Positions 53,205 to 61,849 of a DNA stretch of 64,000 bases are shown here, piece after piece. The DNA is from Intrasporangiaceae bacterium. GTDB lineage: Bacteria > Actinomycetota > Actinomycetes > Actinomycetales > Dermatophilaceae. The position numbers and the translations under genes were made by a program. The stretch covers positions 42,501 through 106,500 of the forward strand of contig JAJPIW010000013.1 of assembly GCA_021324575.1 (NCBI GenBank). Reading direction: 5' to 3'. Under the pieces are notes generated by a model. The model saw only the letters and a list, made by a program, of their open reading frames with translations, did not search any database and was not told where the DNA came from. Positions within the stretch are counted from its first letter, which is position 1; every line of letters starts with the position of its first letter.

Positions 53205-53993
53205 ATGAAGATCTGTTTCCTCAATCCCTTCGGGACTCCTGATTACAACCAGCTCATCCACGACGTGCTCACCCGGTCCCTTCGCGGCGGAACCGAGTTG
53301 ACGGTTCGAAACTTGGACGGCCCGGTCAAGAACATGGACTACTTCGTCGCGAAGCACCTTCTCGAGGTGGGCGTCATGAAGGCCGCCGCGCAGGCTGAGG
53401 AGGATGGTTTCGATGCCTTCATCATCGGGTGCTGCTACGACCCAGCGCTCAGTCAGTGTCGCGAGCTGGTCGACATCCCGGTGGTAGGCCCACTCGAGGC
53501 AGCGCTCGGTAACATCCGAGCCTTCGGCCACCGGTACGCGGTGGTTACAGACCACCACAAAGCAGCCACCGAAATCGCCGATCGAGTTCGACTGTACGGC
53601 CAGGAGCCCAACTGCAAAGCGGTCACGCACGTGGGGTGGTTCATCGGAGACATGATCAGGAATCCGGCGGGAGTCGCGGCCGACGCGTACGCGACGAGCA
53701 AGCGCATCATGGCTGAGACAGGTGCGGAGACGATTATCCTCGCCTGCACCATTGTCTCGGGCTGCTACGAGGTCTGTGCCGTCAATGACCCAGAACTGCA
53801 GGGCCTCTCCGTGGTCGACCCAAACGTCATGGCGCTGAAGCAGGCTGAGATGTTGGTCGATCTGCGTGCCGCTGGTCAGTACCGCATTGCCCGCACCGGG
53901 TACTACGAAAGGCAGCCAAGCGAGGGTCTCGGCGAGACGGTCGACATTCGCGCCGTCCTTGAAGGCAATGTCACTAGCTCTAGCCAGTCGTAA
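53205..53993 (+). CDS. Asp/Glu/hydantoin racemase-family protein
   Basis: The 262-residue protein has the two active-site cysteines of this family. The first is in AFIIGCCYDPALSQC and the second in TIILACTIVSGC. Start MKICFLNPFGTP is typical, with ATG 53205 preferred over 53193 because GAGAG lies 8 bases upstream. Family members racemise hydantoins or Asp/Glu, or act as maleate isomerases and arylmalonate decarboxylases. With the DAO, amidase and allantoinase-like genes it points to amino-acid or hydantoin-type substrates. It is the last gene of the run before etfD. Confidence 0.88.
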   Translation: MKICFLNPFGTPDYNQLIHDVLTRSLRGGTELTVRNLDGPVKNMDYFVAKHLLEVGVMKAAAQAEEDGFDAFIIGCCYDPALSQCRELVDIPVVGPLEAALGNIRAFGHRYAVVTDHHKAATEIADRVRLYGQEPNCKAVTHVGWFIGDMIRNPAGVAADAYATSKRIMAETGAETIILACTIVSGCYEVCAVNDPELQGLSVVDPNVMALKQAEMLVDLRAAGQYRIARTGYYERQPSEGLGETVDIRAVLEGNVTSSSQS

Positions 53994-54153
53994 TCGAAAC
54001 CGCCTGCGCAGCGGTATGGATTCGAGAGGACCGTTGCCTCTGACAAGACCGCCCAATGGCTCTCACCCCCAACAGCACTCCGCGTCCAAGAGCCGGCGGT
54101 GCGCTTGGCCGCAAGTTCCGAGCCCAAAGTCTGTCCGTAGCTAAGGAGCCCAG

Positions 54154-56454
54154 GTGTCTGTTTTCCGGATCGTCGCGCTCGTCGTGTGCCTCGCCATCGC
54201 CCTCACGGGTATCGCGTTGTTCGCCCGGGTGATCCGGCAGTTCCTCGCCGTCTTCCGCCTCGCTCAGCCCGACGCCTCGCGCACTGGTGACAAGGGCACC
54301 AGGACGGTGACGCTGCTGCGTGAGTTCCTGGGGCACACGCGGATGTCGCGGTTGCCGGTGGTGGCGGTGGCGCACTGGTTCACGATGATCAGCTTCGGGG
54401 TGCTGTTCTTCACGCTGGTCAACGCGTTCGGTCAGCTGGTCAAGGCCGACTTCACGCTCCCGGTGATCGGGCACTTCTTCCTCTACGAGTGGGTCACCGA
54501 GTTCTTCGCGTGGACGGGTCTGGTCGGCATCATCACGCTGATGGTGATCCGGCAGAAGAACCACCCGCGGTCGGCAGCGGGCGAGGGTGGTCGGCGGTCG
54601 CGGTTCTTCGGGTCGACGTTCTGGCAGGCCTACTACGTGGAGCTGACCATCCTCGGCGTGACGATCTGCATCATCAGCCTGCGGGCGCTGGAGTACGCGC
54701 TGGACTTCAACGGCGGCACCACCGGGTTCTCCGGGAAGGGGCACGCCGACGCGCTGCACTACCCGCTGACCGGGTGGCTCGGCGCGATGTTCAAGGGCTG
54801 GTCGGTGTCGCGGCTCGAGGACGTCATCGTGGTCGTCGCGGCGGTGAAGATCCTGATCTCGTTCGCCTGGATGATCACCATCTCGCTCCAGCCGACCATG
54901 GGCGTCGCGTGGCACCGCTTCCTGGCCTTCTTCAACATCTTCCTCAAGCGGCACGCCGACGGCCGGACCTCGCTCGGTGAGCTCCAGCCGCTGATGGTCA
55001 AGGGCGAGCCGGTCGACTTCGAGAACATCGAGGACCTCGACGAGGACGCTGCGCTCGGCGTCGGCAAGGTCGAGGACTTCACCTGGAAGGGCCTGCTGGA
55101 CTTCAGCACCTGCACCGAGTGCGGGCGCTGCCAGTCCCAGTGCCCGGCCTGGAACACCGACAAGCCGCTGTCGCCGAAGATGCTCGTGATGGCGCTGCGC
55201 GACCACGCGCACGCCAAGGCGCCGTGGCTGCTGGCCACCGAGTCCGAGCGCGAGGGCCTGGGCGAGGACGCGGCCAAGCTTGCTGAGGTGCCGCTGATCG
55301 GCGACACCGGCTACGACATCACCAACCCGCTCGCGGCGTACAACCCGCACGGCCCCGATGCCGTGATCGACCAGGACGTGCTGTGGTCGTGCACCACCTG
55401 TGGTGCCTGCGTCGAGCAGTGCCCGGTCGACATCGAGCACGTCGACGCGATCGTCGACATGCGGCGCTACCAGAACCTCATCGAGTCGGCGTTCCCGAAC
55501 GAGCTCAACGGGCTGTTCAAGAACCTCGAGAACAAGGGCAACCCGTGGGGCATGGCCGCCCGCGCCCGGCTCGACTGGGCCAAGGACCTGCCGTTCCCGG
55601 TCAAGATCCTCGGCCAGGACGTCGACTCCGCCGACGACGTCGACTACCTGTTCTGGGTCGGCTGCGCCGGCGCCTACGAGGACCGCGCCAAGAAGACCAC
55701 CCGCGCCGTGGCGGAGCTGCTCGACCAGGCCGGGGTCTCGTTCGCGATCCTCGGCGATGGCGAGTCGTGCACCGGTGACTCGGCCCGCCGGGCCGGCAAC
55801 GAGTTCCTCTTCCAGATGCTCGCCCAGCAGAACGTCGAGACCCTCAACGAGGTCGGCGCCACCAAGATCGTCGTCACCTGCGCGCACTGCTTCAACACCA
55901 TCAAGAACGAGTACCCGCAGCTCGGCGGCAAGTACGAGGTGGTCCACCACACCCAGCTGCTCAACCGCCTCGTCCGCGAGAAGAAGCTGGTCCCGGTGGC
56001 CCGCCCGGCCGACGTCCCCGGCAAGTCGTCGAACAAGGACGTCGCCTCCACCGCCGAGACCGTGACCTACCACGACCCCTGCTACCTCGGCCGCCACAAC
56101 GGCGTCTACGCCCCGCCGCGCGAGCTGATCGGCGCCCTGCCCGGCGTCGAGCTGCGCGAGATGGAGCGCACCAAGGAGAAGTCGTTCTGCTGCGGCGCCG
56201 GTGGGGCCCGGATGTGGATGGAGGAGAAGCTCGGCACGCGGATCAACACCAACCGCACCGAGGAGGCCATCGACACCGGCGCCGAGCGGATCGCCATCGG
56301 CTGTCCGTTCTGCCGCGTCATGATGTCCGACGGCCTCACCGCCGCCCAGTCCGAGGGCAAGGGCGAGGACGTCGAGGTCGTCGACGTCGCCCAGATGCTG
56401 CTCGCCGCCGTCAAGCGCCGCGACGACGGCCAGCCCACCGAACCCGACAGCTGA
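54154..56454 (+). CDS. etfD: ETF:menaquinone oxidoreductase, EtfD-type membrane iron-sulfur protein
   Basis: The 766-residue protein has five N-terminal transmembrane helices of the NarI-like type (within residues 5-260). Two 4Fe-4S motifs follow (CTECGRCQSQCP from C320, CTTCGACVEQCP from C413). Two CCG domains come last, with VTCAHCFNTI and SFCCGAGGARMW (C679, C680). Actinobacterial proteins of this kind (mycobacterial EtfD) pass electrons from ETF to menaquinone. The GTG start follows AAGGAG. Its codons end nearly always in G or C, like etfBA and unlike the catabolic genes on both sides. It supplies the outlet for the acyl-CoA and amine dehydrogenases here. Confidence 0.93.
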   Translation: MSVFRIVALVVCLAIALTGIALFARVIRQFLAVFRLAQPDASRTGDKGTRTVTLLREFLGHTRMSRLPVVAVAHWFTMISFGVLFFTLVNAFGQLVKADFTLPVIGHFFLYEWVTEFFAWTGLVGIITLMVIRQKNHPRSAAGEGGRRSRFFGSTFWQAYYVELTILGVTICIISLRALEYALDFNGGTTGFSGKGHADALHYPLTGWLGAMFKGWSVSRLEDVIVVVAAVKILISFAWMITISLQPTMGVAWHRFLAFFNIFLKRHADGRTSLGELQPLMVKGEPVDFENIEDLDEDAALGVGKVEDFTWKGLLDFSTCTECGRCQSQCPAWNTDKPLSPKMLVMALRDHAHAKAPWLLATESEREGLGEDAAKLAEVPLIGDTGYDITNPLAAYNPHGPDAVIDQDVLWSCTTCGACVEQCPVDIEHVDAIVDMRRYQNLIESAFPNELNGLFKNLENKGNPWGMAARARLDWAKDLPFPVKILGQDVDSADDVDYLFWVGCAGAYEDRAKKTTRAVAELLDQAGVSFAILGDGESCTGDSARRAGNEFLFQMLAQQNVETLNEVGATKIVVTCAHCFNTIKNEYPQLGGKYEVVHHTQLLNRLVREKKLVPVARPADVPGKSSNKDVASTAETVTYHDPCYLGRHNGVYAPPRELIGALPGVELREMERTKEKSFCCGAGGARMWMEEKLGTRINTNRTEEAIDTGAERIAIGCPFCRVMMSDGLTAAQSEGKGEDVEVVDVAQMLLAAVKRRDDGQPTEPDS

Positions 56455-56588
56455 CGGCATGGGCCTTCTAGCAATGCCTAACGAGCATCGAGTCGACGCC
56501 AAATGAGTATTGGACTGCATGATTCTCAGCGGACCACCATGTTTCAACGACGCCAATCCGCCCGCAGCTAACAGTGAGAGGACACCAG

Positions 56589-58148
56589 ATGGCACGCAAG
56601 GCAAGTACTGCACCCCGCAAGCGACCGGCATCCCGAGAGGCCACCGTAGCTACGGACGCCGCGTTCGCGTCCCCAGCCGATGCCCTCCCGCGAATTCGAA
56701 ACGTGTCTGAGGTGCGTCACTTCTTCCGCACTAACGATGTCCCCGTCTTTTTTGTCGGCGCGACCCCGTTCAATCTCCTGGGACTGGATCGGTGGGTCCG
56801 AAACCTGACCTACATCGCCTACTACGACGGCTGGGACGGCGCCCACCCAGCCGTCTACTGCCCAAGTTCGAAAGCTTCTGTCGAATTCGATAGCGGCGAA
56901 GCAATCAACAACTGGTTGCTACGCAGCCCGGAAGTCCGCGCTTTTATGAGCAGCCGCGTCCCCAAAGGCGTGCGTCCCAAAGTCGCCATGGTCTTCTTTG
57001 ATACGGAGACTGAGCAGATCTGTGAGGATCTGGGTTACGACCTCATCTTGCCGGCCGCTGCCCTCCGTGAATACCTGGACTCCAAGCTGGTGACGACGCG
57101 TCTTGCGGCCGAAGTGGGCGTGTGCAGCGTCCCCAATATCATCACGACGGCTGAAGACTGGGCCTCTCTGGAAGAACACGCTCTGGCGGCGGGCCTCGGT
57201 ACGGATCTCGTCATCCAAACGGCCTACGGCGACTCAGGTAAAACGACGTACTTCGTGGACGGTCCGAAGGCGTGGGCCAAGTACGCCATTGATCTGGTTG
57301 GCGCTGACGTCAAGGTCATGAAGCGCATCAATAACCGTCCCATTGCAGTGGAAGCCGTTCTGACGTCGAGCGGAACGCTCGTCGGCCCTTTCATGTCCGA
57401 GCTGGCCGGGCATTCGGAACTCACGCCTTATCGGGGCGGCTGGTGCGGCAACGAGATGTACCCAGATGTCCTTTCTCTTGATCAGCGCAAGAAGGCCGGC
57501 GAACTCGTGCGGTCCTTGGGAGACCGCCTCAAGCAGGAGGGCTATCGCGGCTTCTTTGAAGTGGACTTCCTCGTTGACACCGACACGGGGGATCTGTACC
57601 TGGGCGAGCTAAACCCACGAATCAGTGGAGCCACCTCGATCACCCATGTCACGGCGGGGGCCTACGCGGACGTTCCGCTCTTCCTGTTCCATCTGCTCGA
57701 GTATATGGAAGTCCCATTCCAGTTAGATGTCGACGAAATCAATGCCAGGTGGCAAGAGCTGGCATCGGTTGACCTCTGGTCACAAATGGTGGTCAAGGAA
57801 ACGGGGAGTCGTGTCGAACGCATTGAACAGGCTGCCCCGACGGGTCAATATCAACTCGACGCTGCTGGCAACCTGGTCTTCATGGGGCCGGCTTTGGACT
57901 GGCATCAACTCAGCAACGAGTCGCAAGCGTTCTTCTTGCGCATCTACGGACCTGGCGACTACCGATGGGAGGGCGCGGACCTCGGTGTGATCGTCACGAA
58001 GGGTCGAGTCCAGACTGTTGGGCGGGCGAACGAGTCGCGCTTGAGTATCAGGGCCAAGCACCTGATTGACTCCATTCGAGACCTTTATGTCGGCATGCCC
58101 CTCGTTCCACCGCGGGCCGTGCCCGATGTCAGCCTCACATCCGGGTAA
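56589..58148 (+). CDS. ATP-grasp superfamily ligase
   Basis: The 519-residue protein starts with a basic, disordered 25 residues and then shows an ATP-grasp fold (about residues 110-380). A preATP-like part has YDLILPAAALREYLDSK, nucleotide-binding strands are DLVIQTAYGDSGKTTYFVDG, and the metal-binding end is FFEVDFLVDTDTGDLYLGEL followed by NPRISGA. Such enzymes join a carboxylate to an amine or carboxylate acceptor with ATP. The remaining 140 residues are unassigned. It is neither a biotin carboxylase nor a carbamoyl phosphate synthase by length. GAGAGG precedes ATG 56589. The NylB-like hydrolase gene follows after 49 bp, suggesting linked steps. Confidence 0.8.
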   Translation: MARKASTAPRKRPASREATVATDAAFASPADALPRIRNVSEVRHFFRTNDVPVFFVGATPFNLLGLDRWVRNLTYIAYYDGWDGAHPAVYCPSSKASVEFDSGEAINNWLLRSPEVRAFMSSRVPKGVRPKVAMVFFDTETEQICEDLGYDLILPAAALREYLDSKLVTTRLAAEVGVCSVPNIITTAEDWASLEEHALAAGLGTDLVIQTAYGDSGKTTYFVDGPKAWAKYAIDLVGADVKVMKRINNRPIAVEAVLTSSGTLVGPFMSELAGHSELTPYRGGWCGNEMYPDVLSLDQRKKAGELVRSLGDRLKQEGYRGFFEVDFLVDTDTGDLYLGELNPRISGATSITHVTAGAYADVPLFLFHLLEYMEVPFQLDVDEINARWQELASVDLWSQMVVKETGSRVERIEQAAPTGQYQLDAAGNLVFMGPALDWHQLSNESQAFFLRIYGPGDYRWEGADLGVIVTKGRVQTVGRANESRLSIRAKHLIDSIRDLYVGMPLVPPRAVPDVSLTSG

Positions 58149-58197
58149 TAGGAGCCGCTGGCTGGGCTTACCGAGCCCATTCAATCGGAAGGGCTTC

Positions 58198-59412
58198 ATG
58201 GATGGAACGGGAAGGGAACGTGCGAACGTGTCACTGAGCCAGAAGCCCAGAGGTCCCGGTGGGGCCGTCACGCTCGACAACTGGCAGATCGCACCGCAGA
58301 TCGCGTGGACCTTTCAGCATTTGGAGGATCTCTTCCCCACGTCCCGGATTGCTGCGGGTCCGTCGCCTTCGCCCCTACGCGCCGTGCCCAGCGGGCTCGA
58401 GGAGCTCTCGGTAAGCCACCCCGGTGGGCGTGTGGGAAGCGTCGGCGGGGTAATGACTGAAACGGATACGGACGGTTGGATCGTGACCCGAGGTGGCGAC
58501 ATCTTGGCGGAAGGCTATCCATCCGGCATGCACCCCGATAGGCGTCACATGCTTATGTCGGTCAGTAAGTCCTTGGTCGGCTCAGTAGCTGGAGTACTGA
58601 GTGGCGCGGGTGCGCTGAACCTCGCTGCGTCGGTGGCCCACTACCTCCCGGCCTTCAAGTGCTCCGGGTACGGCGAGGCGGCAGTTCAACAGCTCCTCGA
58701 CATGCGCTCCGGTGTCTATTTCTCCGAGGACTACCTTGACCCCAACGCGGAGGTTCGCCTGTTGGAGCAGGCAATCGGCTGGGCTCCGCGACGCCATCCC
58801 AACGTCGCAGCATCGATGCACGACTTCCTGCTCAGTCTGGGCAGGTCGAGGCCTCACGGGGGGCCCTTTGAGTACAGGAGCAGCGAAACCGACGTGTTGG
58901 GCTTGGTCTGTGAAGCCGCAGCTGGCCAGCGAATGGCCACGTTAATGTCCGAGTTGCTGTGGCAACCGATTGGAGCCCAAGCAGACGCAGTTATCGCGGT
59001 CGACCCCCAAGGCACCGGAATGTTCGACGGCGGGATCTGCGCAACGTTGCGTGACCTGGTCCGATTCGGCGAACTCATCCTGCGAGACGGAGCGAATCAT
59101 GACGGACGCCCGGTGCTACCGAGCCTGTGGGTTGAGGAGACTCTCCGCGGAGCGACTGACAGCCGAGAGGCCTTCGCGGTGAGTCCCACGATCACCATGA
59201 TGCCCGGGGGGATGTATCGAAACCAGTTTTGGTTTCCGTACCCTCACTCAGAGGTTTTGCTGGCTCTGGGCATTCACGGCCAAATGATCTACATCAACCG
59301 GCCGGCTCGAATCGTCGCTGCGAAGCTCTCTCACTGGCCGGAGCCGCAGCACGCAACTAAGCTCTTCAGCACGCTTCAGGCGTTCGACGCCATTGCCTTG
59401 CAATTCATCTAA
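58198..59412 (+). CDS. Beta-lactamase-fold serine hydrolase (NylB-like)
   Basis: The 404-residue protein belongs to the serine beta-lactamase/DD-peptidase fold. The motif MSVSKSLVG gives S121 and K124 (SxxK), and Y226 in FEYRSSETDVLG fits the Tyr of the YxN/YRS motif. 6-aminohexanoate-dimer hydrolase NylB has the same S-V-S-K and a similar Tyr region. The C-terminal HGQMIYINR replaces the KTG box, as in esterase-type members. There is no signal peptide, so it is cytoplasmic and unlikely to be antibiotic resistance. Amide or ester hydrolysis of a small linear compound is likely. Start 58198 follows GGAAGGG. Confidence 0.83.
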   Translation: MDGTGRERANVSLSQKPRGPGGAVTLDNWQIAPQIAWTFQHLEDLFPTSRIAAGPSPSPLRAVPSGLEELSVSHPGGRVGSVGGVMTETDTDGWIVTRGGDILAEGYPSGMHPDRRHMLMSVSKSLVGSVAGVLSGAGALNLAASVAHYLPAFKCSGYGEAAVQQLLDMRSGVYFSEDYLDPNAEVRLLEQAIGWAPRRHPNVAASMHDFLLSLGRSRPHGGPFEYRSSETDVLGLVCEAAAGQRMATLMSELLWQPIGAQADAVIAVDPQGTGMFDGGICATLRDLVRFGELILRDGANHDGRPVLPSLWVEETLRGATDSREAFAVSPTITMMPGGMYRNQFWFPYPHSEVLLALGIHGQMIYINRPARIVAAKLSHWPEPQHATKLFSTLQAFDAIALQFI

Positions 59413-59485
59413 TCCTCGATGGCCCGCCTCGTTGCTGACCACTGCCCCGTGCCAGTCGTGGACGAGGGCAGGGTGGGCGTGTGGA

Positions 59486-60382
59486 TTAGTTGCGTCGAGG
59501 AGCAACCTCCTCGCCATACCGTTCGACACAGAACGAGGCCAAGCGGGATGCCAGGTCCGCGATCGTGGATGCGGCATGGTGTTCCGCCTCCCAAGCGGCA
59601 TAGAGCTGAATCCCGATTCTGCCCGAGGGGCCCTCGATGGCGACGGGCTGCAACCCGAAGCGCGGGTCGTCGGACACAACGGCCACTCCTCGGCCCGAGG
59701 CCGCCACAGCCTGCGCCACCTCGGCGGTCGCGAACTCGTGCACCCGACCCAACGAAACTCCAACTTCGTTCAAAGCGTGGTCGAGGGCCTGCCGAGGATG
59801 GAAATCTCTCGTCTGCAGCAGCAACGTTTCGGAAACGAGGTCGGCCAAGCTCACTGACTCTCTGCTGCTCCAAACGTGTCCCTTCGACACATATGCCCAG
59901 ACCGGCAAGTCCGCCAAGGGCCTGCCATCCAGGGGAGACTGCGGGGGAGTGGTCCCGATCGCCAGATCTGCGCCGCGCAAGAGTGCGGCGTAGACCGAGG
60001 TCGGCACCTCTTCCCAGACTGCTGGCATGGGGTCGTGGTGCGTCAAAGTGGCGAGGAACGGTGCGACTACATCGGTGAACGTTGTGCCGGGTGCAGCGAT
60101 CGTCAGTTTCTCAAGGCGTCCCGCGGCGATGGTCTTCGCGGTGTCGACTGCTGCGCCGGCCTGAGTCAGCAGCCGCTGGGCAACGGGCAGAAACTGACGA
60201 CCGGCCGCGCTGAGTCGGAGTCGTACCTCGGTTCGACTGAACAGCTCAATACCGAGCTCGCGCTCTAAGTCCCGTACTTGACGTGACATTGATGGCTGCG
60301 ACAGATGCATATGGGCGGCAGCGGCAGTGACGGAACCCATCTCCGCTATGGCTACGAAGTACCTCACCGTACGAAGTTCCAC
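59486..60382 (-). CDS. LysR-family transcriptional regulator
   Basis: The 298-residue protein has a typical LysR winged helix at the N terminus (TVRYFVAIAEMGSVTAAAAH, then LSQPSMSRQVRDLERELG) and a substrate-binding domain. The GTG at 60382 is chosen because AGGAGG lies 6 bases upstream and the protein then starts ELRTVRYF; ATG 60400 is a second option. It is divergent from gabT, with 111 bp between starts, so it probably controls gabT-gabD and perhaps itself. The inducer is unknown; the local enzymes suggest an amino acid such as 4-aminobutyrate or a relative. Confidence 0.93.
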   Translation of the reverse strand: MELRTVRYFVAIAEMGSVTAAAAHMHLSQPSMSRQVRDLERELGIELFSRTEVRLRLSAAGRQFLPVAQRLLTQAGAAVDTAKTIAAGRLEKLTIAAPGTTFTDVVAPFLATLTHHDPMPAVWEEVPTSVYAALLRGADLAIGTTPPQSPLDGRPLADLPVWAYVSKGHVWSSRESVSLADLVSETLLLQTRDFHPRQALDHALNEVGVSLGRVHEFATAEVAQAVAASGRGVAVVSDDPRFGLQPVAIEGPSGRIGIQLYAAWEAEHHAASTIADLASRLASFCVERYGEEVAPRRN

Positions 60383-60493
60383 GCCATGCCTCCTAGGCAT
60401 CGTCTGATTGCGAAGTAGGTATTGGACAGCATGACACGTGTGGGCGACCCTTGAAAGCAAATCCACTCACCGCTTACACAAGGACCTATACCT

Positions 60494-61849
60494 GTGACGA
60501 GACTGGCAGAGGCCCAGCGCCTGCTACGCAAACGCGTCCCCGGCCCGCAGTCTGTGGCCCTCCATGAGAGAAAGTTGGCCAGCGTCGCGGATAGTGTCGG
60601 TACGGCGCTCCCCGTATACGTGGAACGGGCTGAGAGCGGACTGTTGATCGACGTTGATGGTAACGAACTAATCGACTTCGGATCCGGGATCGCGGTTACA
60701 AACGTCGGCGCGGCTGACCCACGCGTCGTCGAAGCCGTCCAGCGTCAGGTCCAGAACTTCACGCACACCTGCTTTATGGTCACACCATATGAGGGGTACG
60801 TGGCGGTCTGCGAACGTCTAGCCGAGTTGACGCCCGGAACGCATGAAAAGCGCTCGGCCCTCTTCAACTCGGGGGCCGAGGCCGTGGAGAATGCGATCAA
60901 AATCGCGCGCCGGGCAACACGTCGCCAGGCTGTAGTCGCCTTCGATCATGCCTATCACGGCCGGACGAACCTGACCATGGCCCTGACCTCGAAGAATATG
61001 CCGTACAAACACGGCTTTGGACCCTTCGCCGGAGAGATCTTCAGGGCGCCAATGGCATATCCCTATCGGTGGAACGGAGATCGTCAGCGTGTGGCCGAGG
61101 AGGCATACGCCGCGTTCGAGGCGCAAGTCCACGCTCAAGTGGGAGAAGACAACGTCGCGGCGGTCATCGTAGAACCCATTCAGGGGGAGGGCGGATTCAT
61201 CGTTCCACCGCGTGGTTGGCTGCCCCGCCTCCAGCGTTGGTGCCAGGATCATGGAGCCCTGCTAATCGCAGACGAGATCCAGACGGGATTCTGTAGGACG
61301 GGCGATTGGTTCGCCTGCGACCACGAGCAGGTTGTTCCCGATCTGATCGCCACAGCCAAGGGGATCGCCGGCGGTCTGCCGCTGGGGGCGGTCACAGGAC
61401 GCGCAGAGGTCATGAACAGCGTCCACGCGGGAGGTCTCGGCGGAACCTATGGCGGGAACCCCGTAGCTTGCGCCGCTGCACTCGCCGCCATGGAGACAAT
61501 GGAGGAGCTCGAGCTGGACAGTCGAGCACGGGAGATCGGGGATGTGTTCGTTCAGCGCCTCGGGCGGCTGCAGGACAACGTCGATGCGATCGGAGAGGTC
61601 CGCGGTCGTGGAGCCATGATCGCCATCGAACTGATCGCCGGGGTCGGGGATACTACTCCCGCGCCTGAACTAGCCGCTGCGATCAACAAGCGGTGCCACG
61701 AGCACGGTCTGGTGACGTTAACTGCGGGCACCTACGGCAACGTTCTTCGTTTCCTCCCACCCCTGACTATCCCTGAGGCGCTGCTCCAGCAGGGTCTGGA
61801 CATCCTTGAGGACGCCGTCCTTACGGCGGTCTACGGAGGGCTACAGTGA
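60494..61849 (+). CDS. gabT: 4-aminobutyrate-type (omega-amino acid) aminotransferase
   Basis: The 451-residue PLP enzyme belongs to the class III aminotransferases. The cofactor lysine K289 is in TAKGIAGGLPLGAVTGR, with NSGAEAVENAIKIARR, the HAYHGRTNLTMALT segment and EPIQGEGGFIVPP upstream and GLGGTYGGNPVACAAALAAM downstream. It moves the omega-amino group of 4-aminobutyrate or a longer omega-amino acid to 2-oxoglutarate, giving a semialdehyde. It overlaps gabD by 4 bases. The length and start (RLAEAQRLLRKRVPGPQSVA) match actinobacterial GabT, but 5-aminovalerate or 6-aminohexanoate are also possible substrates. Confidence 0.92.
   Translation: MTRLAEAQRLLRKRVPGPQSVALHERKLASVADSVGTALPVYVERAESGLLIDVDGNELIDFGSGIAVTNVGAADPRVVEAVQRQVQNFTHTCFMVTPYEGYVAVCERLAELTPGTHEKRSALFNSGAEAVENAIKIARRATRRQAVVAFDHAYHGRTNLTMALTSKNMPYKHGFGPFAGEIFRAPMAYPYRWNGDRQRVAEEAYAAFEAQVHAQVGEDNVAAVIVEPIQGEGGFIVPPRGWLPRLQRWCQDHGALLIADEIQTGFCRTGDWFACDHEQVVPDLIATAKGIAGGLPLGAVTGRAEVMNSVHAGGLGGTYGGNPVACAAALAAMETMEELELDSRAREIGDVFVQRLGRLQDNVDAIGEVRGRGAMIAIELIAGVGDTTPAPELAAAINKRCHEHGLVTLTAGTYGNVLRFLPPLTIPEALLQQGLDILEDAVLTAVYGGLQ

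Noticed and set aside
53980..56631. An 883-codon open frame on the minus strand opposite etfD
   Set aside because: It mirrors the strongly G/C-ending codons of etfD. Its translation is low-complexity, rich in Arg, Glu, Val, Leu and His without any fold pattern, while the plus strand encodes a clear EtfD protein.
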